Source: Psococerastis gibbosa (lineage: Eukaryota; Arthropoda; Insecta; Psocodea; Psocidae). Taken from it: DNA of 64,000 nt. A program made the position numbers and the translations under genes. Below are positions 21,901-36,900 of the stretch, in pieces. Below the pieces are notes generated by a model. It saw only the letters and a program-made list of their open reading frames with translations, did no database searches and had not been told where the DNA came from. The number at the start of each line of letters is the position of its first letter. Within the stretch, counting starts at the first letter, position 1. Location: contig OZ020491.1 of the NCBI GenBank assembly GCA_963971405.1, positions 7,062,855 to 7,126,854 of the forward strand, read 5' to 3'.

Positions 21901-24900
21901 TAGTTTGTTAAAAATGTTAACCCTACCTTCCAATAATGTGGTCTTTTGACTTCACTCTCCGACTCTCTCTTCGGTTTGCTCATTTTTTCAGCTGGTGTCG
22001 GTTTTATGGCTGTTTGTAGTGCATTTAGATTCTTCTCACTCGGCATTTCCAGGCTTGGTTTTGGGTTCTCGCTTCTTTCCGTCGCAAGGTCATATCAGAG
22101 ACAGGCGTATAAAATGCCTTGCTAGTTGACCATTGTGGTTTGTTCGAGGGCCAAAAAAACGTTAGCCCTTGCGATAATGTGTTCTGCTCTCCGACTTTCT
22201 ATTGGGCTAGGTAGTCACTGCTTTGCTTTGCTTTCCAGCTGATGGATGTTCGTAGTTTCTTTAGATTCTTCTGACTTGGCATTTCCACGCTGGGTTGTGG
22301 GTTCTCGCTTCCTCCCGTCGCAAGGTCATATCAGAGACAGGCGTATAAAATGCCCTGCTAGTTGTTTTCTTGACCAGCAACGGTTTTAGAAGACTCTTCG
22401 TCGACTCCAACCGCGAGCTTTCTACCATCATTTTCTTTATGTCTGTTGAAAATCCTCCACTCAGTAGTATGAAGAAGCGGGTTTTGTTTCTTAAGCCTTT
22501 TCAAATTCTCTTCAATACTAGATTTTTTTCTTTTCAGATAACCACACCTTTCCCCAACTTCGGCATATCCTGTGCCGGAGCGGTCTGAATTGTCCGACCA
22601 TCCCATACTTCTAGCTTAGTAACTATGTCACTCAGCCGTACTTCGCTCGCTTCATTAACAGCCGTTACAATGAGATCTTTGTCTCCACCGGATGTAGACA
22701 GTGGGACATACTCACGTCAGGTGACGGCGAATAGTTCATCGCCAATAATAGCGAGAAAGACCCACTTCTCCTCCTTATACAGCCTCTCCGACGGTTACAA
22801 TTCGACTGGCGAAAGATGCCTGGCAAATTGTCTTACCTCGTAACAGTAAGTATAGCAGAAATTAAGATATCTAGATACTGCTTAGTAGACTTACTTTTAG
22901 TCGAGTTTCGACGAAAAATGCTTGCTTTTGCTTTTTCCTCGCTTTTATCCCTAACAGGGGTCAGCGATACGACGTGTCCTCTTCCACTCCTTGCGATTCT
23001 GTGCTTCGACTGCAGTTGCTCCTTCAATTTTGAGGTCTTGGCGGAATTTCGCATCTACAGTCAGCCTGGGCCGTCCTCGTCTTCTTTTCCCCTCAGCTTT
23101 GATATGTACTATCCGCCTTATAAGCTCATCTGGCCGCCTTCTTTCGATGTGGCCCCACCATGATAGTCGTCGTACCCGCGCTTTATCGACTATGTTAGCG
23201 GTTGTGATGACAAACATGCGTTCGATTCTGTTCCGGAGAGAAACTATTACAAGTAAATAAATAATACATTTGTTTACACAGATACGGATCTTTAGAGCCC
23301 TACACTGCGCATGGGCATGAAGGTGTACCATGATGGTTTAACAATGCAATTATGTACAGCAATGAGATACGAGCAGAGGAAAATGAAATGAAAAAAAAAA
23401 AAAAATGAAAATACATGTCAAGCTCAAGGCATTCCCACCCCCTATAGACAGACTATTTGCTATTGCTTAGCGTACCATAGCCTTTCATATTAGTTTTAGC
23501 ACATTTTTGTAAATGCAATGACGAATATTACCTAGACGGAGCGGGTCTACAAGCCTGTACAGTTTGGTTTTCAATGATAACAACAGCCACATTGTTAAGG
23601 GAAAATTGTTAACTTAAACCATGAATCAATCAGGCAGTCACAACCATTAAGCTCAGAGCTCCTTCTAGCTAACATAACTCGTAGCTCTAGCATGACCAAT
23701 TAGAGTTTATTTCTGCAACGAAGTTATTATTATTATTGTACAGTACGTATTTCAATTTTTTAATGGAAAACATTGGTAGTATGTATAGTATTGGTGAATA
23801 TATATTCATTGTCCAGGGAATACTGGGCGAGGAAGAGAAGAGATAGAGAGAGAAGCTCTAACTGTTGACAAACTGGCACCCACATCGACTACAAGAGACA
23901 ATGGGCAGGTTCAGACAGGTAACAGGTAACAGGCGTGCGTGAGCTTGATGTAACCACGTCAAGGAACGAGTCCGAGGCGAGGCTACATCAATGTGGACAA
24001 ATGCAGCAGACGACAACACAGACATAAATAAAACGAATCAATGATGACTTAACCATAAGCTAAACAAGCGGTAGCTGGCGATATGACAAAGTGCGCTGTG
24101 CTGCGTCTAGCTTGTTTTTAAAATCGAGCAGGTGTAGGATCAATTATGGGATCAAACTAGTGTTTAAAATATGGCGGGACTACAATCGAAAACAAGGTTT
24201 GCATTTTACCAAATTCCCAAAACTGAGGTTCGGCTTTTGACCGATACCCTTTTATACAACTATCATAAAAGAGTCCCATTACACAGGTTTAAACCGACAT
24301 ACGTTACTTGAATTCATCAAAATGGTGTCAACCATACTCTCGATGCAAGGGAAAAAACACTTCAGGCGTCTCATGTGTACAGAAAGCTTCCGAGCATCGA
24401 TCGACTTCGATGGCCAGGTGGTAACGTGCTTGCACTTGTGCGAGTCTTTACACGACATGGGATCGGAGATGCGTCGTAACTCAACACGGGTACTAACCTA
24501 CAGAGGCGACTGAAGAGGTGAATCGGATACATTCATTGAATGGTTTGTATGCGATTAACCTTTAAAAAAAATCTGAGTAATGTTAAAAAATAATTTTTCT
24601 GTGGGACCTTTTTATCGATGATTTCTACCTTCAGGTATGTTCTAGGTGTTGAATAGAGCAACAATATCGAACATGTTGCTTTCACAAGTTTTGGTTTTGA
24701 ATCAAAAAATATTTTTTGAAGCATACTCTGACCTTATGAATGTTTAGCATTCTATTACCCTACTCGTTCTTGACTATACAATCGTTTAATTCAGTGCTTT
24801 GGGATAGGGTAAGTCAAGGCAACTTCAATTTAACCCTGGGACAATTATTTACCATGGAACTACTCATGTTATACCTATACTAACTGATAAATAGGAAGGG

Positions 24901-27900
24901 TTTACTAGTGTCGGTTCTTTGTATTTTATTCAGGTATAAAACTAGGCAACTACAGTATATTTTTCCATTCCAAAAATTCCTTAATATGAATTTCCCGCAC
25001 ATTTTGCACTCTTTTGAAAACTGGAGTTTATTGAGAATAGTTTAATCCTATTCCCGGTGTTAGATTAATTAAGGCGTAGTACGGCTGCAGGTTGGTTAAA
25101 CTAATACCAAGATCTCTGCCACCGAAGGACTCATGCATGACAGTTCTAAGTAGAAGGGAGATTCGCCCCCTACCAAAGATATTTTTTTGTAATGTCTGGT
25201 TCCAAATGTTACACATCCTCCAACCAATCAGCGCACGCCTTGGGCGCTTAAAACAACAACAACAAATCCCGCGGTGGCTGATTGATGAAGACATGGCATG
25301 TGGCACCTGATATGGAGTTCTTGTGCAGGTAAATCCAACAGGGATGCTACAGATGGAGTCAATGTAGACGTCATCGGACAACTATTGGGTGCTGCTTATG
25401 TTTTGCTTATGTAACTTTCGGACAATTTTTTTTTTGGTAAACATGTAACATCACTACGCTAGATCTCCATTCCAAAAACTACCCTTGATATGAGCTAACG
25501 TCCCAACTCCCTCACATCGAACACTATTTGCACTCGTCAGTAACGCACTAAATAAACAATATTTGTCATGCTAGGGCTGCTACGATACAAAAAATCACAC
25601 TCTGCAAAGCTAAATATGCAACAAAGAACAGAACCTACTGTTATCTGATTTGAGCAACTCATCGAACAACTCATCCGTATTCTTTTTTGGAGCGGAATCG
25701 TTTCTAACATCGAAGTTGTCGAGACTGTCCGAACTGGAGTACACTTCTTTCCGCTTACGCCCAGGTCTTACCCCCGATTTTCCAGCTGAGGTCGCTAACT
25801 GAAATGAAAAGATCATTATTATTTGCGGGTAAGGAAAGTTTTAAGAAACTCACACAATACATTAGGGGGACAAGACATGTAGAGTAGTGGTACGGACTTG
25901 CATCCGAAAGGCTGTTGGTTCGAGTCCTACACTTCCTACATTTTCTGGCCATGCTTCGGAGGGCACGTAAAGCACGCGGTCCCGGGTCTTCCTAGCTGAG
26001 TGTAAGAGAGGGCTTTATAGCCCTAACACCGCTAGGTTGGCTTAGTAATAGAACAAAAAGTACTTTATTTAGGGGGAGTGTTCTCTTTCAAAAGAACATG
26101 TTCTATTATTAATTCGTGTACATTCTCAATTATCTTTTACATTTGTGGACATAGAAGCCAGGGGCGTGGGTCCTACTCAACAACTAACACTAACACTTAT
26201 TTCTAACTACTTTCATGTAAATGACAAAAATATATCTATCTCTATTCATATAACAGCGTAATGGCTAACTAACTGACTGGCTAACTTCCGGGACCAAACC
26301 TATTTCCACTTGTCCGATTAATTTAAAATTTTGCATAGATATTCATCAAATATATAAGGCTTGGTTTTTTTCTACGATGGGGGGTTCGAACCCCCCTGTG
26401 CGGTAAATTTTCGGAAGAATTGAGCACCCTGTGGGGTGATATGAGAGAATGTCAGAAACAGTTGAATGAAGCAAGTGGAAATAATGAGACTCAATAAAGG
26501 AACAGTTTTCAGTATTTACAAACAACGTCCTCGAATTGGTGGGCATAGATAACAATGACATTGTGTTTTAAATGACATTGTGGAAACAAATGAAAGAACC
26601 GGTCCGAGTTTTCTCGAACATGCTTTCCAATTTATCAAAATTAGTAGATAGAGAAAATGAGTAATTTCAAGGTAAATAATTTTCCTATGGTTAAATTTCC
26701 GATATCTGGGGGGGGGGGGTTGTCCACCTAACGTCATGTGAGGCGAGGTAAATTCTAGATAGGTCAGACCAACACATTACCACACAGCAATACTGGCAGG
26801 GCACGCAATGCATTTGAGCGTGAATTTTCTATCGTATTTTCAAAAAAACATTTTTCTTTACAAAACCAAATACTTTTCTGGGAAAGCAACCTATCCGGTT
26901 TCGTTACTCAATTTAACACCTAAAACATGCTTGAAGGTAGAAATCATCGATAGAAAGGTTTCGCTGAAAAATTATTTTTAGTCATTTTTCATTAAAATTT
27001 AGTTATTTTTATTTTTTTACCCCCAGAAGCAACCTATCAAGGGGCAAGCGACCCCACGCATTTTGTTAACATCAATAACGACTACAATATATGTGAATTG
27101 AAAAGAAATCGTTGGAGCCATTTTTGAGAAATAATTTTTTTAGACGTTTTTTTGAAGTTTTTTGAGAATAAAACCCCCCCAAATTAAGTTAGCCCCAAAT
27201 AAAAAAAATTATTCCGAGGTATGATTTTTGTGAACCTACATGCCGAATTTCATCAAGATCGACCGAGTAGTTTGCCCGGAAATCGAAGCACAGACAGACA
27301 GAGAGACAGACATTTCGCAAAAACCACTTTTTTGGGTTCCTGGGACCTCAAAACGTGTAAATCCGTTGAAATCTCGGAATCGAAAATTTCGACCGTCACA
27401 AAGCTTTCCTTATACTACGTATAAATTGGAAAGCAAAAAAATTATAAAACTGCCTCCAGTACTCGAGAAGAAACAATATATTACATTGCAGTATTATATG
27501 GAATAACCTGACATTAAATTAACTTTGGTGGAACAGGTACCAACCTCCTCGTTATAACCGAAATTAGACAATGCAGAAAAAAAGGACTTGGCGGGATTCG
27601 AACCCACGATCTACGCCAGCGGTTAAGGCGAAGCCACAATTAGACATAGATCTTGGTTGGGTTCGAATCCCACAAGTCCAGATATTTCTATATCTTCTAA
27701 TTTCGGTTAGAAACAATCTACTTATGCACAGTTTGCCTGAAACTGGCAACAAAAATACGAATAAAATAGTTATACATTTCCCCAATAAAAAAATTGAATG
27801 TTTCTCTTACCACAGCAGACTTAGACAGAACGCATTGAAATGGCCCGTATCATCCGAACCAACAGAGAAACCGTCCAGTAATTGTCAAATTTATAAGCTA

Positions 27901-30900
27901 CCAAAACAGAATAAAAGTCTTCTTCATGAAGAAGCTTCTAAAAGGCATCCGATATGTTGTAACGGAGTCCTTGACTCCCGGGCAAGGTCGTGCCCAGTGT
28001 GGAGATTTCTCTTGAACTGACTCTAAAATCTCCTCAAGCATCCGACTAGCTACGGATAGGTCATTCTGCTAATTAATAAGAAATATTGTAGGTATACATG
28101 GTTGTACATTATATTATTCACATATAGCGGACTTACTCTATAAGTAGGATATCACGCACTTGTGCAAGTTTGGTAACTCGGCTGGATTGACAGTGTAGAG
28201 GTCCCTGGTAACCGTCGAAAGGGGCGCGCGGGGCAGTGACCCGATGCGCTCAGCTCTGAGTACTGGATCAGCATGATTGGGGGGGAGCCCTCGCTCACCA
28301 CCCCATTACTACGTTTACATGCAGTTCATTATTGGAGTTCACTCACACTTATTTCAGATAATCACTTTATACACTTTCACAATTTGGAGTAGGCTACTTC
28401 TAAATAAGTGACTTTGGCGAGTCAAGAATCAAATACATAATATGTCAAAAATAAAAGAACGTTTACGGTAAAAGTTGGATGAGACTGAACGCAGTAACTG
28501 TCAGTCGCTGCCTTTTTATCACCTCCGGATGACCGTTAGAGATTAATCAGACTGTACACCGTAAGAAGCCGGTCTCGCCCATGTATAAGCATAAGCGGCC
28601 TAGACATCTACGGTACACAGCCTGAAGTTCTACATGCATCAACCGACACCCGAAGTGATGCGACAAAATGCACAAGCCAGATCATGTTTGCAGACCTTGC
28701 CAAGGTTTGCAAACCGACCCGGAAAAAACCTACTGTGACAGATACTGACGTCACACCAGGGTGTCCGGACCCCCCCCCCCCCGAAATAAATTTTTTGATG
28801 TAAACCTGTATAGTTTGAAGAATTTATCCATTAATTCATTACGTAATTTTTCTTGAACCACCCCCACCCCCCGAAATCAATCAAAACCTAGGCACGGCCT
28901 GCTCCCGGGAAAATGTTGCTATTAAAAGCTGCACGCACTGAATTCACCAAGTCTTCACTGGCGGCGGACGTATAGCAGTTAACCACGGCACTAAGAAATA
29001 CTCAAAAACCACTGACAAAGGAACTGCAAAAGCTAATTCTTTCCACTACTATTAAAAAAGGGGACAGAACAGAAGAAGTGCAATCAAAAAAAGAAACGAC
29101 TGAACAGAGGGCGATGCGAAAGACATCATGATTAATAGTAATATTAGTAGCGTAACACGGTGCTGTGGCGGTAAGTTACGAAATAAAAGCATTGTTACTC
29201 CTTCTGAGGCTTCAGATGTACTACTGGCTATACCAGACCATACTAGCCTAACTGTATTTGAAAACAGGGCTAAACAAAATAAAACAAGCTAATTTGCGAC
29301 ATTATTTTGCAACATGTCAATGCATGATACAATAGGTTTCCTCTTGCCGATTTGAGGCACGTGCTTTTGTTTTTGTTTAGCAAATCTGGTTTTTAACAGA
29401 ATATGTATGTACTGATTATGTTGACTCGGTCGCGATCAATGTTTTTTGCGGGTGGTTCAGTTTGAGAACAGGTTCACTGGAAAGAGAAGTTTCCGATTCA
29501 GAGAATGAGGTTGTATGAAGTTCAGTGGGGAGATAAAGCTGTGTAAAATAATATATAAGGTAACATTTTAGTTTTATTTATTTATTATTTAAAAAAAAAA
29601 AGCTTAACCGCATACAAACCATTTAATGAATGTATCCGATTGACCTACTCAGTCGCCTCTGTAGGTTAGTACTCGTGTTGAGTTACGACACGTCTCCGAT
29701 CGCATGCTACAACCTTGCCAACAACCACCTTCTGGACAACACTGACATAACGTAATTGGGGCCAAGGTTTTTTGCAAAAGGCTAAGGTCGAACATAGGCG
29801 CATTTGAAAGGCAGACCAGGTTTTTAAGTTTGAGCACCTTGAGCAAGACCCTTTGGCGCCAATGACTGGCGAAGGAGAGGGAGGTGGCACAGTAGACCAA
29901 AGCCCTGCACTGTGCCAAGCAGTAAGTAAGTAAGTAAGGATGGAACGTAGAATATATAAAATCGTCTCCTTTGTAACTTTGTAATATTTTGAACACATTG
30001 TCATAAGAGTTAACTTAGTAAAATATCACATAAAAACATAAAAATATCGTCACGACCGGTTTCGACAGATTGTCATTCTCAAGTGAGCAGATAAATGACA
30101 ATCTGTCGAAACCGGTCGTGACGATATTTTTATGTGATATTTTACTAAGTTAACTCTTATGACAACGGAACGTAGACCCGGGCAACTGGCGCTGCAGCAA
30201 CCTGGAGCTTGAAGCAACCCTGTGAGCCTGGCGGGGGGAGTTAGTCTGTTTATTAACTTGATGCACCCTGAGGGCAAACTCCATCAGGGGAGTTGACTGA
30301 CAGGATGGACCTCCTGATTATAGTGGATTCCGAACCACTAGGGGTAAATAGTGATTAATTCGGAGGTGACCCGGGCTCGACACGTACTTAGACTGACTGG
30401 TAATATCTGAGCACGTTATTATGTCCCACCATGTTTCCCTGCCAAAGCTGTGCACAGTACCAAGTTTGCCGCAGTTTGGTGGATTCAACTTAGTATGGCC
30501 GTTGGCATGATGATAATTATGAAATCATAGAAACTCAGCCCCCGTATCTTCAATTCTTGGTCGTGTGAGACTACTGAGGAAGCGATGAAACACGGCACAC
30601 GTTGAAAACAATCCACCGCAATGGCGGATAAGATGAGGCAGGGTTTACACCGACCTCGCATTTGATAGTGATCCAGATATTGACATGGTAGCAGACATTA
30701 AAGGCAGTCTTTAATGTCTGCTACCACGTCAATATCTTATATCGCTATCAAATGCGAGGTCGGTGTAAACCCCGCCTGAGGGAAAGAAGAGCCAATCTAC
30801 TCCACAATTTCAAATAAGGATTCCGTGTCTTCCGGGATGACAATACCCAGGTGTCTTACTGTTTTCATATTTATCAACATGTTTCTAGTTTCTACATTCA

Positions 30901-33900
30901 CAACACATGTTTTACTTTCATACAAGTGCGAATTATATACATGTGCTAATAAATTATATTCAGTAGTGATTTAAATTGCATATTTTGATTGATATTATTT
31001 ACTATTCGTGAATATTAGTGAAAATAATTGTGCTTATATACTTTTCAAGTGCTCCAATATAATTGAGGTTACTATCCGTACGTATTATTTCTTGATATAA
31101 ATTAAAATATTTTTATTTAATATAATTAACACTAAATATTATTAAATTATTAATGTTAAATATTTATTATTGGTTATTTAATATTTACAAAATTTTATTA
31201 TTTTATTGTAATTAATTATTTGCGTGCAATTAAAAACTATTTTTTAATGATACCAAAGAAGTATAACTTCTCATGCGCGTACATAAGTACACACACCCAT
31301 TTTTTTTTAAATTTAATAATTTCAGCATGTCGAATGCCCACTGCTGGACATATGTCTTCTTCCTCCTTCAATAATCTCCACTCCAAAACGAATAGGGCTG
31401 CGCTTTTTACATTCATCGATAGCTGGCTCGCGAAGTCGCGATCCTGACCAGATAATCAGTCCTTCTTGAGGGAGGTCCACGTTCCTCTTGGTTTGTTTTT
31501 TATTTGTCCCGACATTTTGTAACTTTGTCCTGATATTGTAGTTTTCTAACAACCCTAGATCACATCCATGCAACTGCAGCTGACCACTGATGATGATTTA
31601 ACTAAAACGCTTACCGATGGTGTGTCGGACAGCCTCGGCCGCCCACGCTTCCTCTCCAACGCAGGCGAAGGCCCGCTGACGCTACTCCTCCGACGCTTCA
31701 CCTTCTGCTTACTTTTCTCTGCCGCTTGTTTTTCAATAAACGGCTGCACCCGCGCGTTCCGGATTTCTTTCTCAATCCGCCTCTCTGTGGCCGAGTCCAT
31801 TGGATCGGACTCGGAGCTAGAACTTGAATCGACAAAGGTCGTGAAGTCAAAAGTCTTTTTACGGAACGCTTCCAGCATATCTTGGTGCTTCCTCAGCTCT
31901 TCGCAGGCCTTGAGAAAATTTGAAGATTTCTTTACCTGCGAAAAATAATATTTCTCTGCATTAGATACAGTCTTGCGTAACTCACATTTATTTGCACTAC
32001 TTCTGGTCATCGTCCACCGAACATTTTCCCATACTGCATGGCCGTCCACAGCTACGGGCAGATGGGTCATCTGACCAACCTCGATTGACCCGGAAAAATG
32101 GTACTAATTAGGTAAAAAACATAATTATTATGATTTTTTTTAAAAATGAAAATCAAGAAATTAAAAAAAATTATAATAAAAATGAACTTTTCTAGACTTT
32201 TAAACAAAAACGCAAGACTCAGACCTAGAAGAAATAAAATTGCATGATGCACTAAATAAATGTGAATTTTATAGTATACTATAGATAGAGCTATAAGCAT
32301 ATAACTTGCTATATACGCACCTGTGGATTGTGCATATTGTATGTGAGTGGTCGAATATGCGATTTAGATACGATAACACGTGGATACGGCGAACCAAACA
32401 TACGAACTTCATATTGGTCCCCCTCGATTTTCATGACCTAAAATAGGGAATAAGCACACATTAAGATTATTTGTTTTCAACCTAAGGCTTAAAAACTTTC
32501 AGCTAGTCCTTAACGGTGGGGTATTCAGGGGGCCCAGATAAAGGGAATACTGTCATGGAGAACTTCCGCATAGGAATCCACAGAGTAATGACGTCAAATT
32601 CCAAAGTTTTGAGTCGCAAGGTTGGGTGCAAGCATTTTTCTATGCTTTAATGCTAACTAAAATAAGTAATCTATCTTTATAAAAATCAAACCACTTTCCC
32701 GCGTGAGTATGTATGTATGTATGTATGTATGTATGTATGTATGTGGACACTTTTTTGACTCGCCATAACTCGGGACCCACTGGTACCAGAAACTTGCGGC
32801 TACACTCAAAATTTAGAGAAAAATCGGGACATGGTTTTCGTGTAGGGCCGAACCTTAAAAATTGAACCTGATCAGGTACAGGAGCGATAATCGGTTCGAA
32901 AAATCCCATAAGAAAGCATTGGAGGGTTCAACGCAATGTTTTAGCCTGAGATTTGGGCCTACCTTAACTTAAATTACATCACTGTCTTCGTCCATTCTTC
33001 CTCTTTCAGGCCATGCTATACATGATGTGATTGGGCAAGTGGTTCGACTTTGGGGGGTGGAAACGTGAGGGGGTGCGCCCAAATTTTCCGATTTTCAGCG
33101 AAAATAGGCCTTTTTCGACCGCGTTTTTGGGGGTGTTAATATCAATTCGAAAACTTGAAACTTCTTTAGTCCTTTTCCACCTTTCTTAGTCTTTTCAGAC
33201 ATGTATTCAGGTTTACTATACGCCTCTTCGTTTGGGCTCAGGTGAGTTGGTAAGCAGTCCCTGTTTTGACGAAATACCGGTTTAAAGGGTACATTTCCAA
33301 ATACATCCATAGAGTAAAAAAATTCCACAGCCAGCTGTTTTCAACCGAAATTATTTTTTAATGTCTCATTAGAAGCAGTATGAAATAAGCTTTAAAACGA
33401 GTACACATACATAATTTCAATACCACCCCTTCACCCCTTAAACACGAGTGGAACACAAAATTGTTAGAAAATCAGGCGAAAAAATTCATTTCCAGCATTT
33501 CTATTTATAATTGCATGGGCGGGTGTTAAGCAATTTTTTGGGCAGATCTATCTACCTATCTACCTATCTTAATTTAATTTATAACTATGTCTTCGTCTAT
33601 TCTTCCTCTTTTAACCCATGTTCAATTTATTGTTGAGCGATGAGAGGTTAGGCTTCGGCAGGCGAAGAAGTTGGGGTGTGCGCTTATTGATAAAGGAGTC
33701 ATGGCGTCGCGTCGCGGGGGCGTGGCCTAATCAATTCGCGAACCATAATTACTACGCAATAATGAGACATGAACCTGCAGAGACTTTGAATTAAATTATT
33801 AACTTTTATTTTTACCTTTTTACGCCTCTTCGTTTGGGCTTAGGTGAGTTGGTAAGCAGTCCCTGTTTTGACGAAATACCGGTTTAAAGGGTACATTTCC

Positions 33901-36900
33901 AAATACATCCATAGAGTAAAAAAATTTCAACCGAAATTAATTTTTAATGTCTCATTAGAAGCAGTATGAATTAAGCTTTAAAACGAGTATAAATACATAA
34001 TTTCAAAATCACCCCTTCACCCCTTAAACACGAGTGGAACACAAAATTGTTAAAAAATCAGGCGAAAAAATTAATTTCCAGCAATCCCATTTCAATTGCA
34101 TGGGCGGGTTTAAAGCAATATTTTGGGCAGATGTAGATGGTCTATGTTAATTTAAATTATATCAGTGTCTTTGTCCGCTCTTCTTCTTTTAGGTCATGCC
34201 AAATTTGTCGTGATCAAGCAAGAGGTTCGGCTTTGGGGGTGGAAACGTGACGGGGTGCGCCCAAATTTTTCGATTTTCAGCGAAAATAGGCTTTTTCGGC
34301 CGCGTTTTCGGAGGTCTTGATATCATTTTGAAAACTTTAAACTACTTTAGTTCTCTTCCACCTGTCCTACTCTTTCCAGAGATATATTCAGTTTAACTAT
34401 CCGCCTCTTCGTTCGGGCTCAAGTGATTTGGTAAGCCATAGCCATCAGCGTTTTGGCGGAAAACAGGTCTAAAGTGTACCTTTGAAATTACAAGCATAGA
34501 GTAACAGGATTCCACAGCCTGACCTCTTCCACCAAAATGATTTGTTAATGTCTCATTAGAAGCAGTATAAATTAACCAATTTTCAAAGTTGTTAACTGCT
34601 TCGTTTGGGTTTGGGGTCATTCACATAAGTCATGCGAGCCCCGAAGGGGCGAGCTGCGTAATGCCAAATGGAACCACGTTAATGCGAGGCCCCGCAGGGG
34701 CGAGCTGCCGCCCGCGGCAGGCGCAAGGGGGGCGGGGCCGCGAAGCGGTCCCAAGCTCCGCTTGTAACTAAATAAAAGTAAAACCTTTTCCATATCTAAT
34801 TATGAGCAAATGATGCAAAGGAAGGTTTTGTGCCTAAGCATAATCTGAGCCGGTAAAGCGCGCGCTTGCGCGTATTCTCCGTAAAAAAATTATTCACTGA
34901 CATTACTTTCAAACCCTGTATGTTAGGAATAGCTTCATCACTTTCTCCTACCAACGGCCATATCAAGTTGAATCCACCAGAACAGAGTCTGTTTCAAATT
35001 GCGGCAAACTTGGAAGTGTGCACAGCGTTGGCAGGGGAACATGGTGAGACATAATAACGTGCTGAGACTATTCCAGTCAGTCTGAGTGCGTCCTGGCCAC
35101 CTCCGAATTAATCGTGTGACTACTATGTTCCCCTTCCCCAAGTGGTTCGGAATCCACAATAATCAGGAGGTCCACCTAGTAGGTCAAGTCCTATTTCCCC
35201 GAGGTGAAGGAGTTTGCCCTTAGGGTGCCTCAAGTTAATAAACAGACTCACTTCCCCCGCCAGGCTGGCAGGGTTGCTTAAAGCAGAAATGCTGAAAGCA
35301 GGCATTGAAAAACAAAAAAATACTTTCTCCTACATTTAACTTATGAAGTAAATTCTTTTTTGTGGATTCCACTGAATAAATATAATACCTTTGCTGGCCA
35401 ATAGGCCATGCCCTCCTGTTTCGCGTAGACGAGCTCATGTGGTTTCCGGCATGGACGACAAAACCAGTTCTTTTTCTTCTCCCCGTGCGACGCTTTAAAG
35501 CAGTCCGAGCACTGTCTGATCTCATTTAGGTCCTCAATGCAGTCTCTTAACATCTTCCTGGCACTGTCAGCAATTGCACTGTCCACTACAAACATCAAAT
35601 GCAACTCATTAATCCAGTTAATTTTAATTTTTGGTCTTTCTATGAATTGGATAAAAAGGTAAATTTCTGCCCCGCTATCATTTTAACCGAACATTCACTT
35701 CACCGGAACTAGAAAATTCTTTACAGAACTATACGTATGAAATAGTCGTGTTGAACTAGAATAGACAAAATATTTATTGCTTAAATTAGTAAATTAAATT
35801 GGAAATAAAAAATTGCCAGATTTCACTGTGAACCAACAGCCCTATTTGGGATTAACATAATACCGGGGTTTATTATGTAATAGCGCATTAGTAAGGTGTC
35901 ACGTGTCGATGTTAAAATATGATAAAACATAATAAAATTAATAAATTGTTGGAATACCAGAGAATAGTTGCATGTACAGCTAGAATTTTGAAATATAATG
36001 AGAAATTTAATTAATGTGTCTGACCTACATCTAAGGAAAAAATTGATAACTCTTCCTCTAGAATCTTTTAGTGCCACTTTTTTCTATTATTTTTATATAT
36101 TTATTTTACTAAGGCGGCTATTCCACCGACGTGGTTTTTCAATGTGCATGTGCATGACGTGGTAGCAGACATCATTAATAAGTCTCTACCATATTATAAC
36201 TTAATTTATAATTGATAAGTTAAGTATCTACATTATAGTATCCTTAAAATATGGCAGACTTATTAATGATGTCTGCTACCACGTCATGCACATGCACATT
36301 GAAAAACGACGTCGGTGGAATAGCCGCCTAAATTGTCTGCCTTGTCTTGCTACCACTTCTTTTAGACGTACATGTAGAAGCTTTTTTTGGGCTTACCTCC
36401 ATTATAAATGACCATATTGTGCACGATGTTGAGGATATCTGCATGGAAGTGCTCCAGCAGACGATACCTGTGCCTGTCGATTTTCTCCTCCACCCAAGTA
36501 AGATTCATATCCCGAGCAATAAGCAGATGTGCCCGCCAAGGCTCGTTCTCCTCTTGACTGGGAACTACCTGTGGCGACGTTAGCGCCTGAAACCATATAA
36601 ATATTAAACATCAATATTATGGCGCAAAAACTAAGACGGAAGAGGCTCAGCTGGTGGGGACACGTGCAGAGGAGAGAGGCGCTAATACGTAGAGTGGGAG
36701 AGGCGATGGTACCTGGACGCCGAGCACGTGGGCGCCCAAAGCTCACCCTGGTGAGGAAAATTATAAGCGACCTGCAAGAAACCGGGCTCACAAGGGAGGG
36801 CGCGCAAAACAGAACCGTCTGGAAACGCCGCAGCTCTGCCACCGACCCTCCATGAGGAAATGGCGAGTAAAAAGTAAAAGTAAGTATTATTCAAAGAACC

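Noticed and set aside
25028-25381. 117-aa minus-strand ORF with a CCCCF stretch
   Set aside because: No recognisable domain, no splice context consistent with the ZMYND11-like gene; left unassigned.
27221-27506. Overlapping plus-strand ORFs of 67 and 88 aa
   Set aside because: They lie in repeat F and recur with it (also antisense at 50748-50939); repeat-derived, not genes.
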